From positions 2,159,733-2,223,732 of the forward strand of contig NC_089175.1 in assembly GCF_947507565.1 (NCBI RefSeq): a stretch of 64,000 nucleotides of DNA, given 5' to 3'. Position 1 is the stretch's first letter. The number at the start of each line of letters is the position of its first letter. Shown here in pieces: positions 1 through 11,912 of this stretch. The DNA comes from Oscarella lobularis. Taxonomy: Eukaryota; Porifera; Homoscleromorpha; Homosclerophorida; Oscarellidae. The notes under the pieces were generated by a model. It made no database searches, was not told where the DNA came from, and saw nothing but the letters and a program-made list of their open reading frames with translations. The position numbers and the translations under genes are program-made.

Positions 1-420
1 AGCACATGCAAAAGTCACCATCCGCGAAATTCAGAGTCGTCAATTGACAAAACATGAAGTCAGAAGATGGCTCAGAAAAATGAAAATATAATGATCGCAC
101 ATGCTGTATCCACCACTTGCGAGAGGCGTGTGTGCGTTTGCTTTTAGACACATACAATAAATAAACTAGTAGTATTGTGCGACAAAAAGGATTTCCTAAA
201 CAAAGAGTTCCAGTCATAACAGCAGTACCCTTGTTAATTAGCCCCCCTGCAACGCCAATCAGCGACACTCGAAGTGCATTATCGACGGTATTTACTCCCA
301 AGACTACTGACGTGCCGTTGACGCACGCCAGAGACTCGTTTCCTCCCCAAAGAATAGACATGAAGTGCAGGAAAATCCGGGAGTGATATCGTGGACATTG
401 ATGCAAATTCTAAAATTGAA
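1..420 (-). pseudogene. Decayed fragment of the 7TM receptor family (copy A)
   Basis: Reading on the minus strand, this piece resembles the N-terminal glycosylated segment of the 7TM receptor at 640-2372 (about 241-420) joined directly to its TM3-TM4 region (about 1-240). The stretch encoding TM1-TM2 is missing, so the copy cannot make a seven-helix protein. The window edge cuts the rest. It lies directly downstream of the AMN-like tail at 499-634, the same arrangement as at the other copies. Confidence 0.65.
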
Positions 421-498
421 AATCATGCAGAAAAGAGACAGCCAGCAAAAAAAGAAAAGCAGGTGCAGCAACCCTACGACAAAGTTAGTGCAAACCAT

Positions 499-634
499 TT
501 ATTTCGGAGAATCATAGGTTGGATTCTCCTGGTTCGGATCCACCTGTCGATATGTTGGGTCATCATAGGCATCGACCCGATCAGTTGATGAAAACAGCGG
601 ATTCACTTTGGACGCACCAACGTCAGACAAAGAA
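499..634 (-). other. AMN-like NPxY tail exon or relic (copy 1)
   Basis: The minus strand encodes a tail with VNPLF, DPTY and NPTYDSPK followed by a stop at 499-501. It is nearly the same as the last 40 or so residues of the amnionless-like gene at 7738-8886, and the homology starts at the same codon in both copies. It is open from a good acceptor (tgcttttcttgtag) near 655, so it may be the last coding exon of the 7TM gene just upstream. It may equally be a relic of the duplication that made the receptor array. I cannot decide between these from sequence alone. Confidence 0.55.
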
Positions 635-639
635 GACTC

Positions 640-2372
640 ACAGGCTTGAATGCTGACAGCTACAAGAAAAGCACTGTAACGCAGTCATACACGTATCATA
701 CTCGTATGAACCAAGAACTTTGTTCTCGTCCAGACTTTCCGCTTTGCCGCTGGCATCTTGCGAAGAAACAGGTTCGTCAACTCCATTGGGGGTTACAAGT
801 ACGGAATGCCAAAAGAGGTTACAGAAAATATCCTGAATAAGAAAAAAGGCTTATTTATGCCTTACCTTTTATGATGTAAGTCCGCCTCTGGCATTCTGCT
901 GCTTTCGGATAATGACACTGATCTTGATTCCTGAATAGTCGACGTCGTTGAAGGACTGGCGGCGTTTTCAATGGCTCCATTTTCAAATGAAGAATGAGTG
1001 TCGTCGGCAGCATTTTGCAACAGAGGAGTTCTTTCAGGAGCGTCTCTGGGAAATGCATTTTGTCTCCTCCTAAATCTTGCTGCATATAAAATATCGCATA
1101 CCTTTCCCTTTCGCTGTTCACTTCAACCGTATCTGCCGAACTGCGTTTACGACTGAGGGACGGATGCTGGTCATGTCCGGGGCGTCCTCTTCCTGTAACA
1201 ATAAATGTGAACATGATGCAACAAGACAACACAGTGAGCACAATCACTTCGTAAACTTTGCATATTCCAAAAGCAACTGCACCAACAGAAAGCTGCCTCC
1301 CTAAACGTTTGCCTGACACTCCAACTCCAAAACATATAGAGAAAGGGAGTCAGACCGCTTACTAAAAAGGCAAAATCTAATGCAAGAATGAACAACGACT
1401 CGTGCTTGGCAAGACTATTATAATCGTCAAAAATGATTAACATTGCCTAAAATAAATGCATTTGTCAATAATTTAATTGCACATTCGTTGTAGACTTACT
1501 GCTAACGGAAGCCACGCAATACAAAAAAACGCAAAAATGCTTAGAAGCATTCTTGTAGCCATCATCTCCCTCAGAAACTGATGAAAACTGTTGATTTGTC
1601 TGCTGTTACCTCTTTCAAGTCGCACATCATCTTGTAATAGACTGTTTTGTGTCCTCTTTGCTTGCAGAAGACATCCCAATAGGAGGACGTCAGTCACAAA
1701 TAGGAAACAAGCAAAACAGAGCAAAAACAATCTCCTCCTATAATAGAAAATAAAACACTCATTAGATAACCAACTACACTGAAATATTTAATGATGAATT
1801 CGGGTATTTGCTTCTGAGTCATACCATCCAGTAACGATGAAGAAGCATCCAAGCTGTGAATCAGAATTGCCAATTGAATATGACAAAGACATGAATAAGG
1901 CCCAGAAAAATAAAAATATAACAATCATCCTACACATCCAGCACCTGCGAGAGGTTGGTACGCGTTCCGGGTCGCTTCTCAACACATACAATAAGTAGGC
2001 TAGTAGTATTGTGTGACGAAAAGGATTCCCTAAACAAATAGTTCCGGTCAAAACAGCAATAGCCTCGTTAGACAGACGTATATCTGTCGCATCGTTTCCG
2101 AAACTACTCTCTTTGAACGAAGCTCCAAGAAGGACATAATCGAGATATTCAAAAAGGAAGAAAAGCAAATAGGGACTTCCCCTTATATGATCTTTGTATG
2201 CCGGAAAAAGGAAGCAGTAGAAGAGGGTAAGTAAGATCAAAATTCCCATCGTGACACCAATCAGCGACATTCGAAGTGCATTATCCACGCTTGTGGTGGT
2301 ATTTGTTCCGTTGACTACTGACGTGCCGTTGACGCACGCCAGAGACTCGTTCCCTCCCCAAAGAAAAGACAT
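640..2372 (-). CDS. Rhodopsin-like seven-transmembrane receptor (copy B)
   Basis: Probable G-protein-coupled receptor at the cell surface; ligand unknown. The best start is ATG at 2372, in MSFLWGGNESL; the frame is open further up only through a non-ATG codon. A short extracellular N-terminus with several N-glycosylation sites leads into TM1. Exon 1 (1825-2372) carries TM1-TM4 and ends in phase 2. Exon 2 (1500-1737) carries TM5 and TM6, with FFCIAWLPLA resembling the FxxCWxP motif. The next exon, from 1446, carries TM7 with TPFLY in the place of NPxxY, followed by a helix-8-like stretch. Cytoplasmic-tail exons follow at about 1127-1193 and 868-1069, then one near 650-830. The tail is rich in Ser/Thr. 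There is no clear DRY motif after TM3, so assignment to class A is moderate. Intron phases agree, so the copy looks intact. Confidence 0.6.
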
Positions 2373-2507
2373 GAAGTGCAGTGAATACAAATCCGGGTGT
2401 AAGATATCCCGGACATTGATAAAAATTGAAAATCATGCAGAAAAGAGACAGCCTGCAAAAAGAGAAAAGCAGATGCAGCAATCCTATAACAAGTCAGCGC
2501 AAACAAT

Positions 2508-2643
2508 TCATTTCGGAGAATCATAGGTTGGATTCTCCTGATTCGGATCCACCTGTTGATATGTCGGGTCGTCATAGGCAACGTCATCGACCTGATCAGT
2601 CGATGAAAACAGCGGATTTCCTTTGGACACACCAACGTCAGAC
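2508..2643 (-). other. AMN-like NPxY tail exon or relic (copy 2)
   Basis: Second copy of the amnionless-type tail, with GNPLF, DPTYQQ and NPTYDSPK, then TGA at 2508-2510. It sits downstream of receptor copy C and about 135 nt upstream of the start of receptor copy B. The homology with the amnionless gene stops at the codon matching position 7868, where the two sequences diverge abruptly. Confidence 0.55.
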
Positions 2644-2729
2644 AAAGAAGACTCACAGGCTTGAATGCTGACAGCTACAAGAAAAGCACTGTAACACAGT
2701 CATACACGTATCATACATGTATTCTTATG

Positions 2730-4292
2730 AACCAAGAACTTTGTTCTCGTCCAGACTTTCCGCTTTGCCGCTGGCATCTTGCGAAGAAACAGGTTCGTCA
2801 ACTCCATTAGGGGTTACAAGTGCAGAATGCCAAAAGAGGTTACAGCAAACGGATAACGTCATACTCGATTGAGTATCTGAGCTCGCCGTGCGACAGCGGT
2901 TGCTGTCTTCGCTGAGATAGAAAATAACTTAGATAAGACAAAGAGCTTATGCCTTAGTTACCTCGTATGATGTAAGTCCGCCTCTAGCCTTCTGCTGCTT
3001 TCAGTTGATGAGACTGACCTTGATTCCCGACTAGTCGTCGTTGAAGGGCTGGCGGCGTTTTCAACGGCTCTATTTTCAAATGAAGAATGAGTTTCGTCGG
3101 CAGCATTTTGCAACAGAGGAGTTCTTTCAGTAGCGTCTCTGGGAAATGCATTTTGTCTTGACAAATACGGCGTTAGAATGTTGCTGCATATATGATATCG
3201 CATACCTTTCCCTTTCGCTGTTCACTTCAACCGGCTCTACCGAGCTGCTGAGGGACGGCTGCTGGTCATTTCCTGTAACAATAAATGTGAAGATGACGCA
3301 TCAAGTCGGTACAATGAGTACAATCACTTTGTAAATTTCGAATATTCCGAAAGCAATTGCGATAAAACAAAACCGCCTCCTTAAACGTTTGCCTGCAACT
3401 CCAACTCCAAAACATATAGAGAAGGGGAGTCAGACCGCTTAATAACGCAAAATCTAATGCAAGAATGAACAACGACTCGTGCTCGGCAAGACTACTATAA
3501 TCGTCAAAAATAATTATCATTGCCTAAAATACATAAATTCGTCAATAATTTAATTAAATATTCGTTGTAGACTTACTGCTAACGGAAGCCACGTAATATA
3601 AAAAAGTACAAAAATGCTTAGGAGCATTCTTGTAGCCATCATCTCCCTCAGAGACTGATGAAAAATGTCGATTTGTCTGTTGTTACCTCTTTCAAGCCGC
3701 ACATCATCTTGTGTTGCAGGCAATTGACTGTTTTGTGTCCTCTTTGCTTGCAGAAGACATCCCAATAGGAGGACGTCAGTCACAAATAGGAAACAAGCAA
3801 AACAGAGCAAAAACAATTTCCTCCTATAATAGAAAATAAAACACTCATTAGATAACAAACTACTGTAATATTTAATGATGAATCCGTGTATCTGCTACTG
3901 AATCATACCATCCAGTAATGATGAAGAAGCATCCAAGTTGTGAATTAGAATCGCCAATTGAATATGACAAAGACACGAATATGACCAAGAAAAATGAAAA
4001 TATAACGATCATCCCCCATATCCACCCCCTGCGAGAGGTTGGTGTGCGTTCCGGTTCGCTTTTCAACTCATACAATAAATAGACTAGTAGTACTGTGTGA
4101 CGAAAAGGATTCCCTAAACAAATAGTTCCAGTCATAAAAGCAATAGCCTTGTTAGACAGAAGCATATCTGTCGCATCGTTTCCGAAACTAGTCAGTTTGC
4201 CCAAAGAAGTTCCAAAAATAACATAATCAAGATATTCGTAAAGGAAGAAAAGCAAATAGGGACTTCCTTTTATATGACCTTTGTATGCCGGA
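2730..4292 (-). pseudogene. 7TM receptor copy C, separated from its 5' end
   Basis: Encodes TM2-TM7 and most of the cytoplasmic tail of the same receptor family as 640-2372, with matching exon boundaries. Coding similarity stops abruptly at about 4292, inside the first exon just after TM1. The missing N-terminal part is found 3.1 kb away at 7433-7595. The gene was therefore split by an insertion. No AG acceptor lies at the break that would let the insert act as an intron. The remaining exons look open, so the damage may be recent. Confidence 0.65.
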
Positions 4293-6160
4293 ATCAATTT
4301 AATTGATGGCAGAGCTCCCCGTATTAGGGTTTGCCTGCTCCATACGGTACGGATGCTTTCATCGCTCCTCGCCTAGCTCTTCCAGTACTCTAATGTCTAC
4401 TAGAGCGATTAAACTCAAGAAATGGAGCGAGGGATTAGTGTACGAAGCGTCGAAGGTACAACAATCTCAACGGATTCATTTAGAACAAATCCCGTATGTC
4501 GTCGGAAGGGGATGGCGTTTGTCGATGTTTGCGGAGAACGCGGATCGCTTTCACCGTTCGTCCACTAGCGATTCCGGTGCACTGATGTCTTTTTGCCATT
4601 TCCGCGCTGTTTCCTATCCCTCAACGCCTTCAGGACGCCGTCACTCTGGAAAAAACGCCGAAGATCTCTTCCAAGACCAAGATTCTTAATTAAGGTCGAA
4701 GTCACATTCCCAACGTCATCATTCACTCGGGTGCGCTCTATCGCACCTATTCTTCCAAAACGATTTTTCTACCCTATACAAGAACCCTTTTATTCTGTCC
4801 CCCTAGCCTACATTGTCCCCGTTCAGCCATATAAATCGCTTTCACCGCTCTTCTACGAACTATTCCAATACTCTGATGTCTACTTAAGCGATTAAAATCA
4901 AGAAATGGGGCTAGGGATCGACGTACGAGGCGTGGAACCAGAGATTAAGTAGGTGTCGGCCGGCTCTGATTAGTGGGTTTATTACGTAGGAGTGTGCGGC
5001 AGGGTCATGGCCGGCACAGTTGCGGTCACACTCTGACCTTCTGGCAGCTACCGCAGCACTCTCGGTCTTTAAACGTATTTAATTTGAGTGTAGTGCTGAA
5101 AGACAGACTAAAGCGCTGTAGGTGCTTTCTAAAATATGCTGACTGGAGGAGCAGAGGATTCTCCTTCCAAGCTTTAAACGTTTGCTCGCTTTTCGTTCGA
5201 ACGTGAATCCCCAAAGTCACCTTGCCTACGTTCCCATTTGCTCGGGTTTGCTCTAATCTTCCAAAATAATCCTACACCGCAAAAATCCTTTTATTCCGTT
5301 ACACAACCGCCATTCGAACTGAAGCCACTTGGAAATACTCAGGACTCAAGAAATTAAATTTTCTCGCTCTGTAGCAGACTCCCTCTCGCTTCGTAGAGAT
5401 GATTTAGCTCTGGCTTGACGGGATAGTCTCATCCAAAGACAATGAGAAAAGAAATCCCGCCCACGTCCGGCTTGTGCAGACCTTATATACCTATTGCCAC
5501 ACGCAGCGTCACAAATCCAAAAGTAATAGTCATCGATGAGATCAACGAAAAAGCTATTGATGTACGAAGCGTGGAAAAAGGTACAGCCAAGGGAGGTTCC
5601 AATGGGTGGAGCTGGAGCGCGGCGGATCATATCTATTAGACACACCTGGCTCATTCCGTGCATATACAGTGTACATGCATGTAGGACAAAATTGGAACGA
5701 CACAACGGTGTTTATTCATTCAGTGATTCATTCATTCCTTTACTACATTTGACCGCAAGTTTTATTAGCGCGATACAGGTGCCCAGCTGCCTCTTCAACT
5801 AATTCTGGTACGTTTCTTACTAAGCATTGCATAGTTATAATGAGTCCTATGTACATAGCGAACTAATTGCATTAAGCGTTGAATGAAGATGTGCAGATTA
5901 GTTTCATTTCTATTACTTGGCTTCTTTCACGCGGAAGTAATTTCGGAGAACGCGGTACAGGAGACCACGATTTTCATACGTATGTATGTTGTATGATCCC
6001 AATACTCGCTGTGGCCTTTCCGCCTTCTTCAGGTCAAAAGTGAGACGAAGAATTTCGTAGATATACGGCAAACGTGGCCTTCATACTGTAACTGACAGCT
6101 GACGGGCCAGTTGACGGGGCTAAGGGCATCCGGGAGCTGATGACGTCTCTCGTAGCAACC
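4293..6160. repeat. Inserted non-coding DNA with diverged internal repeats
   Basis: Left part of the 3.1 kb insert that splits receptor copy C. I see no convincing gene here. A block of about 80 nt at 4348-4430 recurs at about 4845-4930, sharing 'actctratgtctact' and 'gcgattaaa.tcaagaaatgg'. A weaker third match lies at 5540-5600 around 'tgtacgaagcgtgg'. No terminal inverted repeats or target-site duplication were recognised at the insert ends. Short open frames on both strands lack motifs. Confidence 0.4.
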
Positions 6161-6168
6161 ACGAACCC

Positions 6169-6176
6169 TATATAAA
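6169..6176 (+). promoter_or_regulatory. TATA box of the secreted-protein gene
   Basis: TATATAAA lies 73 nt before the ATG at 6249, a normal distance for a TATA box plus a short leader. A CRE-like TGACGTC lies about 25 nt further upstream. Confidence 0.6.
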
Positions 6177-6248
6177 TGCCAGTGCCCGCCGTGTCCGCCA
6201 CTTCTCTCACATCGCGCTCTATCGGCTTCTACGGACAGAAGTCAGAAA

Positions 6249-7233
6249 ATGACGTCGTCCTTTTTGCTGGTGGTCATTGTTTCAAGTTCCTGGCTTGGAT
6301 CTGCATCAGCTGAGTGTACAGGAGGCAATTCCGTTTTAGTCGTTCCGTCATCGGGGCCCACTGTGTGTCTTCCACTTGACGACTACATTCAACTTCAAAA
6401 AGACGCATCCAGCGACGGAGAATCGGTGAGTTAATACCGTCGTTTGATACGATTAAAAGAGGTCTAAGTCCATGCACGTTCAGACGGACGTTCCTCCTCC
6501 AACATCCGCCGTTTCCGCATCAACTTCGAGCCAGGTAAACATCCATAGAAGATTCATTCTTTTCCTATGATCGACACACGACATGCAGAGCGTTTTGAGT
6601 TTGGCGCTGCTACTCTATCGCTACATGTCTCCTCTTTGGCTACAAACTCACGCGACTTTTACGGAGACACCATCTTCGGTTTCTGCACAAAATATCGAAT
6701 TTGGTACTGGATCAACGACTCGAGGTGTATTGTTTAAAGTAAGTAGCTAATTTATACATGCGATAGACAGGCATTTTGATACTATACGTGTGTCAAAGGT
6801 GAAATTGATTGAAGCTGGTGTTCTAAATGACAATCAAGCCTACTCCATTCAGATTGGCTTTTTCTTTACGTTTCCGGGCGACAGTGATCCGCTGCTTCTA
6901 ATCTGCGACGGCAATTACTGCGCGGGTTTTTTCTACTACGATCCAAACGGTGCTCATGCTTCCTACGGCATTGATTCAGTTAGCACATGTAGCAGCACAG
7001 TGAGTACCGACATCACTGCACCACAATCATCTACAACTAACTGGAACATTCGCCTTGAAATTCATCCGAATTCTACGTCAGGAATTACGTACGTTAGCAC
7101 AAATTCATTGACATATGAATACAGTCAAACATTGAAGCCGAGTCGAGGTCTTCACTTCAAAGTGTGCAGAAACGGCATAGGCAATACGTATCAATTTCAT
7201 CTGTTCGAGCTGGCTGTGTATTCGAACGAATAA
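6249..7233 (+). CDS. Secreted protein of unknown family
   Basis: Four exons (6249-6425, 6484-6534, 6589-6738, 6799-7233), all joined in phase 0 with GT-AG introns of 48-60 nt, give 270 residues. The N-terminus is a classic signal peptide (MTSSFLLVVIVSSSWLGSASA). A short low-complexity Ser/Thr/Pro linker leads to a C-terminal domain of about 160 residues with many aromatic residues, paired cysteines (LICDGNYC, CSS, VCRNG) and a beta-rich look; it could be a lectin-like jelly roll, but I do not recognise it. The gene lies wholly inside the insertion that breaks 7TM copy C and keeps its own TATA box, so it probably travelled with the insert. Confidence 0.75.
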
Positions 7234-7432
7234 ACGCCTCATTTCAATGCCGTTTTCCCCGTTCCTTTTCGATATTAATGAAGGAGGAAATCGTCATGGT
7301 GTACGAATTTCTGTTTAGCTATTGATTATTAGTCAACGTGCATGTTTTTGTAGCCTCAGTATCTTAGAAATTATTCTATGATTGAAAATAAGAAGTTCAT
7401 TTGAAAAACTCATCAAGTCATGAAATACCTTA

Positions 7433-7595
7433 AGAAGGCGTAGAAGAGGGTAAGTATGGCCCAAATTCCCCCCGTGACGCCAATCAGCGACATTTGAAGC
7501 GCATTATCCACGCTTGTCGTGGTATTTGTTCCGATGATTACTGACGTGCCGTTGACGCACGCCAGAGACTCGTTTCCTCCCCAAAGAAAAGACAT
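7433..7595 (-). pseudogene. Displaced N-terminal exon part of 7TM copy C
   Basis: Starts with the family's MSFLWGGNESLACVNGT and runs into TM1, then loses similarity at about 7433. The remainder of the exon is found at 4292 and below. Together with that piece it accounts for one receptor gene interrupted by the 4293-7432 insert. It sits about 140 nt downstream of the stop codon of the amnionless gene. Confidence 0.65.
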
Positions 7596-7737
7596 GATGA
7601 AGTGCAGGGAAATCCCGGAGTGAGATATCCCGGACACGGACAAAAATTCTAAAATTGAAAATCATGCAGAAAAGAGACAGCCAGCGGAAAGAGAAAAAGC
7701 AGATGCAGCAATCCTACGACAAGTCAGCGCAAACAAT

Positions 7738-8886
7738 TCATTTTGGAGAATCATAGTGTGGATTCTCCTGGTTCGGATCCAGTTGTTGATACGTCAGTTC
7801 ATCATAGGCAACGTCATCGACCTGATCAGTTGATGAAAACAGCGGATTCACTTTGGACACACCAACGTCCCCCCGCCCCTCTCCCCCACCCATTTCACCG
7901 TAGATGGGATTGTTGGTAATCCCACCCTCGGTCTTATACATGGGATTACTAAACCCAGCCAGAGCAGCCGACTGATCAGTGGCATTAAACGTCACCGCCA
8001 TAGTCGCATCATTCTCGTAAGCACCTCGAATCCGCTTCATCCCCCTACGATGCGTAATAGCCAAAACCACGATGATAACAACGAGAATAATAACGAGAGC
8101 CCCGGCAACACTACCAATAATAATATACATATTATTATTATTATTATCCCCTTTGCTCTCAATGACCACCCCTGCGGGCTCTGAAGTGGAAAGCTGAGGC
8201 TCTGTGGGCTTTAGACTCGGAAGTTCGGGGGAAGGTGACGTCATCACGATTCCGTTCCCACAGGGACAATTGCCTTCGCAATTCGGCTTCGATATCGTCA
8301 CCGTTGCTCCATTCGTAAAGAAAAACTGACGCGCGCCGTCCGGCGTCGACAAATACGCTTGAAACGTATTCGTCGACATGCTCGAGCCTTCCAACTGAAA
8401 GCTCTTCACCGTGACGCTGCTGTCTAGCGCGACGCTAAAGTAAGTCTCCGCGGGAAAGAGAACGTCGTCGTAGACGCAAGGCGGCGTATCGGCGACGTCG
8501 TCGTTCACCGGCGACCAGTTATCCGAATCGTTCCAGTCCTTGGGATCGCCGCCGGTGAAGTTGGTCGTTCGTCCGGCGCGTTTCGTTCGCTGAAAGCGAA
8601 CGGTCGTGTCGCATTGCGTGTCGTTCGCAAACGACATCGTTACGCCGTCGTCGAAGACGATTTCGCTCGACGGCGAGAGGATGAGTTCCTTGATGACGAC
8701 GTCGTCTTCGATGAGGACGTTGTAGGGGCTCGCGTTGTCGTTGAATTCGACGGTGTCGGCGCTGCACGGAATCGCGCCGGGGCTCCAGTTCTTTTCGTTG
8801 TTCCAGTTCGTGTTCGATGTCCATTCTTTGAGCGCCGATTCGCTGGCGGCGAGAGCGCTTGCGAGGATGAGGAGACGAGCGAACAT
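7738..8886 (-). CDS. AMN: Amnionless-like transmembrane endocytic adaptor
   Basis: Amnionless partners with cubilin, anchoring it and recruiting clathrin adaptors for uptake. Start chosen at MFARLLILASALAASES, a signal peptide; upstream ATG codons give a poor leader. The ectodomain has the family's opening W...NW..GAIPCSADTVEF, a second repeat W...DNWSPV...PPCVYDDVLFP, and a cysteine cluster CEGNCPCGNG before the membrane. A transmembrane helix (YIIIGSVAGALVIILVVIIV) is followed by a tail with FSNPMY, NNPIYG and VNPLF, the NPxY-type signals bound by Dab2/ARH proteins. At 382 residues it is somewhat shorter than the human protein. It is intronless, unlike its neighbours. Its last 130 nt are duplicated within the 7TM array. 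Confidence 0.85.
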   Translation of the reverse strand: MFARLLILASALAASESALKEWTSNTNWNNEKNWSPGAIPCSADTVEFNDNASPYNVLIEDDVVIKELILSPSSEIVFDDGVTMSFANDTQCDTTVRFQRTKRAGRTTNFTGGDPKDWNDSDNWSPVNDDVADTPPCVYDDVLFPAETYFSVALDSSVTVKSFQLEGSSMSTNTFQAYLSTPDGARQFFFTNGATVTISKPNCEGNCPCGNGIVMTSPSPELPSLKPTEPQLSTSEPAGVVIESKGDNNNNNMYIIIGSVAGALVIILVVIIVVLAITHRRGMKRIRGAYENDATMAVTFNATDQSAALAGFSNPMYKTEGGITNNPIYGEMGGGEGRGDVGVSKVNPLFSSTDQVDDVAYDELTYQQLDPNQENPHYDSPK

Positions 8887-8998
8887 GGCGGAGTGCGAGA
8901 GAGAAACAATTCTGAATGCACGTGATGTGGGCACGTGGGGTCGCGAGATCTAATTACGATTTCATCCATTATTCGTTAGTTTTTTATTGATTTTTCTT

Positions 8999-11912
8999 CT
9001 ACACGTCATCTCCTTCGAGAGCTGCAAGAATCGCCTCTTTGATCGTTTTTGTTGCTTTCTGAGCTTTGGGTATGATGAACCTCTGCCGGCCAGTCAACGT
9101 CGTTTCTCCGTCGTCTCCCAATGTGCCGTACTTAAATGTTATAATATCTGGATTCTTACGATTTGACGTGATCTTGAGCACCGACGTCAGAAGTTGACGA
9201 GCCTGAATAAAAGCCCAGCCACGACGACTCAAGATTTCTCTCAGGACAAACATGTGACTTTTAGTCAGAAGCAAATGACTACACAGAAATAGAAATAAAA
9301 TCTATTAATTATATCCCCAAAACATCTGGTTACCTTGGATGCATATTCCCGGCCATCGTTATTTCATTGCACGGAAACGTCTGGATGACATCAGCGCGCC
9401 GCTTTTTCCACGTGTCCAAGTTGATTGCCTCGCGACGCGATTCATCATCGGAACTCGTCATGCTCGCTTCGTCGACGTCTTCGTCGTCATCGATGCTGAA
9501 AATGGGCTTGACGCCTTTGTAGAGAGAACTCTTGCTCGCCTTGTCAGAACTGCTCACGTGTCTGAGAGAATATATAATATTCGTTTATGATGTCGTCAGA
9601 ATCTAAGGTTATTTCAATTACCTTTCTTCGACGTCTGCTTCGATCATCCACTTGCGAATTTTCGCTTTCATTTTCGCTGATTTTTGTTTGATTGCCGACG
9701 ACAATTTCCACACCAAAGACGGAGCCTTCGAGAAGAGAGAAACATAGATGCTTCTCATTCTTATTTTTTATTCTTCCTTTACCTTTTCGACGTTTACTTT
9801 CGATTTCGAATGCGTTCTCTCCGACGTCTCTTTCCCGCTCTGAAATCAAATACTTAGTATTCAATCGCCTCTACTATTTATCCTACGTCATCTTCAGATG
9901 TAGCAGTTGCAGATGAGGGCTCACTTAGCCGAGCAAACGCCTTGGGATCCGTTCCCACCAACTCAACCGCATTGTCAACGGAATAATGATACAAAGCTAC
10001 GTAGTCAAAAAAAAACACGTGGCTATATGAAACTATCTAGCAATAAAACGTACCGTTGTATCCGCCTTTAACAATGCTCATATATTTGACATTACGCTAA
10101 TATTGAATAGAATTAATTGATTATTTAATTGGTCAATTTTTCGTGCCTGTAATAAGTGAGATACGACCATGTTTGTGAGTTGGTCTTCCTGTTCTCGTCC
10201 ACTGCTCAAGAAGCAAACGTGTTCGCCGCCTGCGACAGAACGCGTCTCTAAGGATCCCTTTTGAGCCAAAAAGAATTGAGCGAGACGGGCGGAAAATTCG
10301 TCAGGAGACTCCAGCATCTGAAAATTAGAATTAAGTAATTAATTTAATGATTATACATTGCTCTTTATACGAGAGTTGCATCCACGTGAAATGACGCTTC
10401 CAAATGACCGGATTTATACTGCTTTGCTGGACGACAATCAACGAGAAAATATCTCAAAGGATGTTCCTAATTAGATAAGTGTTAATAATTTCCCCCAAAA
10501 AAAGTCTTTAGTGATTTTTTTACTATCGGTTTCTTCCTTGACTGAATGAGCTCGCTAACCGATATTGGAAGACATAAAAACGAGGAGAAGTCGCGTGTGC
10601 GAAGAGGACTGGACGCTCGTTGGAGACCAAATATGGCAGAGGAATAATCCTGAGACAAAGAAACCGAAATAAAAGGCACTATTTCAAATTCTTTCTTTAC
10701 TCTTTGAAATGATCGAGACGTTCGAACTACATAGTATTTTGCCAAGGCGATGAAATCCTCGACGTCGTCAGAAGACAATTGGGAAGGATACGCCGAAATA
10801 CTTTCTATAAATTAAATTTTTAATTAAAATTCAAAAGCAATATCCGTTTAATTAACCTATTAATTCTGACGTTGGTATCGATTTCTCTTCCATGATAACC
10901 TCTCTACAGAAAAGCATCTATAATTCATATATCTATGATCTTTTTTTTTCTCTTACTTTGCATTGAGAATCATGACTAGGGCAAGAAAGAAGACGAGAAA
11001 CGGATCGCTCTCGGCCAAATACCTATCCCATATGGATAAAATGACGTCGAGTGGACAGGAAGACACAAAGAGACTGCGAATCCACTTGAGAAGATACGCT
11101 TCGACGTGCAGCCGCTTCGTATCGAGAAACGAACACAAGTCGGGTTCGTGATAGAGAAGAAGAAGACGGAATATCTGAAACGGATTGCCACCGACACAGC
11201 ACTCCCTAAAATTAAAAAATCAATAAGATCAATAGCTCGAGTACTTACTAACCTGGGTATATATTTTCCTAGCATTGCGTAGAGACAATTGTAGGCGTCA
11301 GCGCGACTCATTCCCACGCATAGAAACGGAGCGACCGTCTCCACCCATCCGCTTCCTTTCACGTAGGAAACGGCACGTGCCTTGCAGAAGAACGTGACGA
11401 GACATTCGGCGTCACGTGCGACGCGCTCTCTCTCCTCCGAATCCGATACAATACGCTCTAAAAATAGACACAGTCACTAAAAATTTTTTCTCAAATATTT
11501 AATAATTGATTAATAATTAAATGTCGATTTAGGTTTTTCACTAACGAATTCTCCTACCTGAGACTTTGTTACACTCGTCTTTCAACTCTTCTTGGTTCTC
11601 GAGATCGAGAGTCCCGTCCCATCCGCTTAGAGCGTCTTGCTTGCTGTTCACGCCCAGTAGGATCTATTTGCGACTCGTACGAAGCGTTTATGGGGTCTAT
11701 TTCTACTCTACCTTCCACGCGTCGGGTCGTCGCGCCGGCGGAACGCGTCCGGCGCGAATTGCGGCGCGTAGACGATCGAGATCGGGGGTTCCCGCGAAGA
11801 GGTCGTCGAAGGAGTCTTCGCTGGAGACGGAAAGTGCAGTTTAGGCGGCGTGCATTGCGATAGGGCTACTCTGCGTGGAGAAAACTGACCTTGTCTGTTT
11901 CTCGTCAGACAT
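8999..11912 (-). CDS. TBC1D23: TBC1D23-like Rab-GAP-family trafficking protein
   Basis: TBC1D23 bridges golgin-captured vesicles and the WASH complex at the trans-Golgi. Exon 1 encodes MSDEKQT from ATG at 11912. The TBC domain follows (ALSGWDGTLDL, then LHVEAYLLKWIRSLF and ILSIWDRYL). A rhodanese-like domain contains YFLVDCRPAKQYKSGHL (about 10380-10440) and the block GGEHVCFLSSGREQED. The C-terminal PH-like domain starts after YKGVKPIFSIDDDEDVDE and contains HMFVLREILSRRG. Domain order and many blocks match recalled human TBC1D23. There are at least nine short exons. As in the family, the TBC domain appears to lack the usual catalytic arginine finger, but I did not align it fully. Confidence 0.88.

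Noticed and set aside
4293-7432. The 3.1 kb insert as an intron of 7TM copy C
   Set aside because: No AG acceptor at the C side, and the break lies inside an exon that is continuous in copy B.
8614-8969. Open frames of about 100 codons on both strands over the amnionless gene
   Set aside because: They are Arg-rich shadows of the amnionless coding sequence in other frames.
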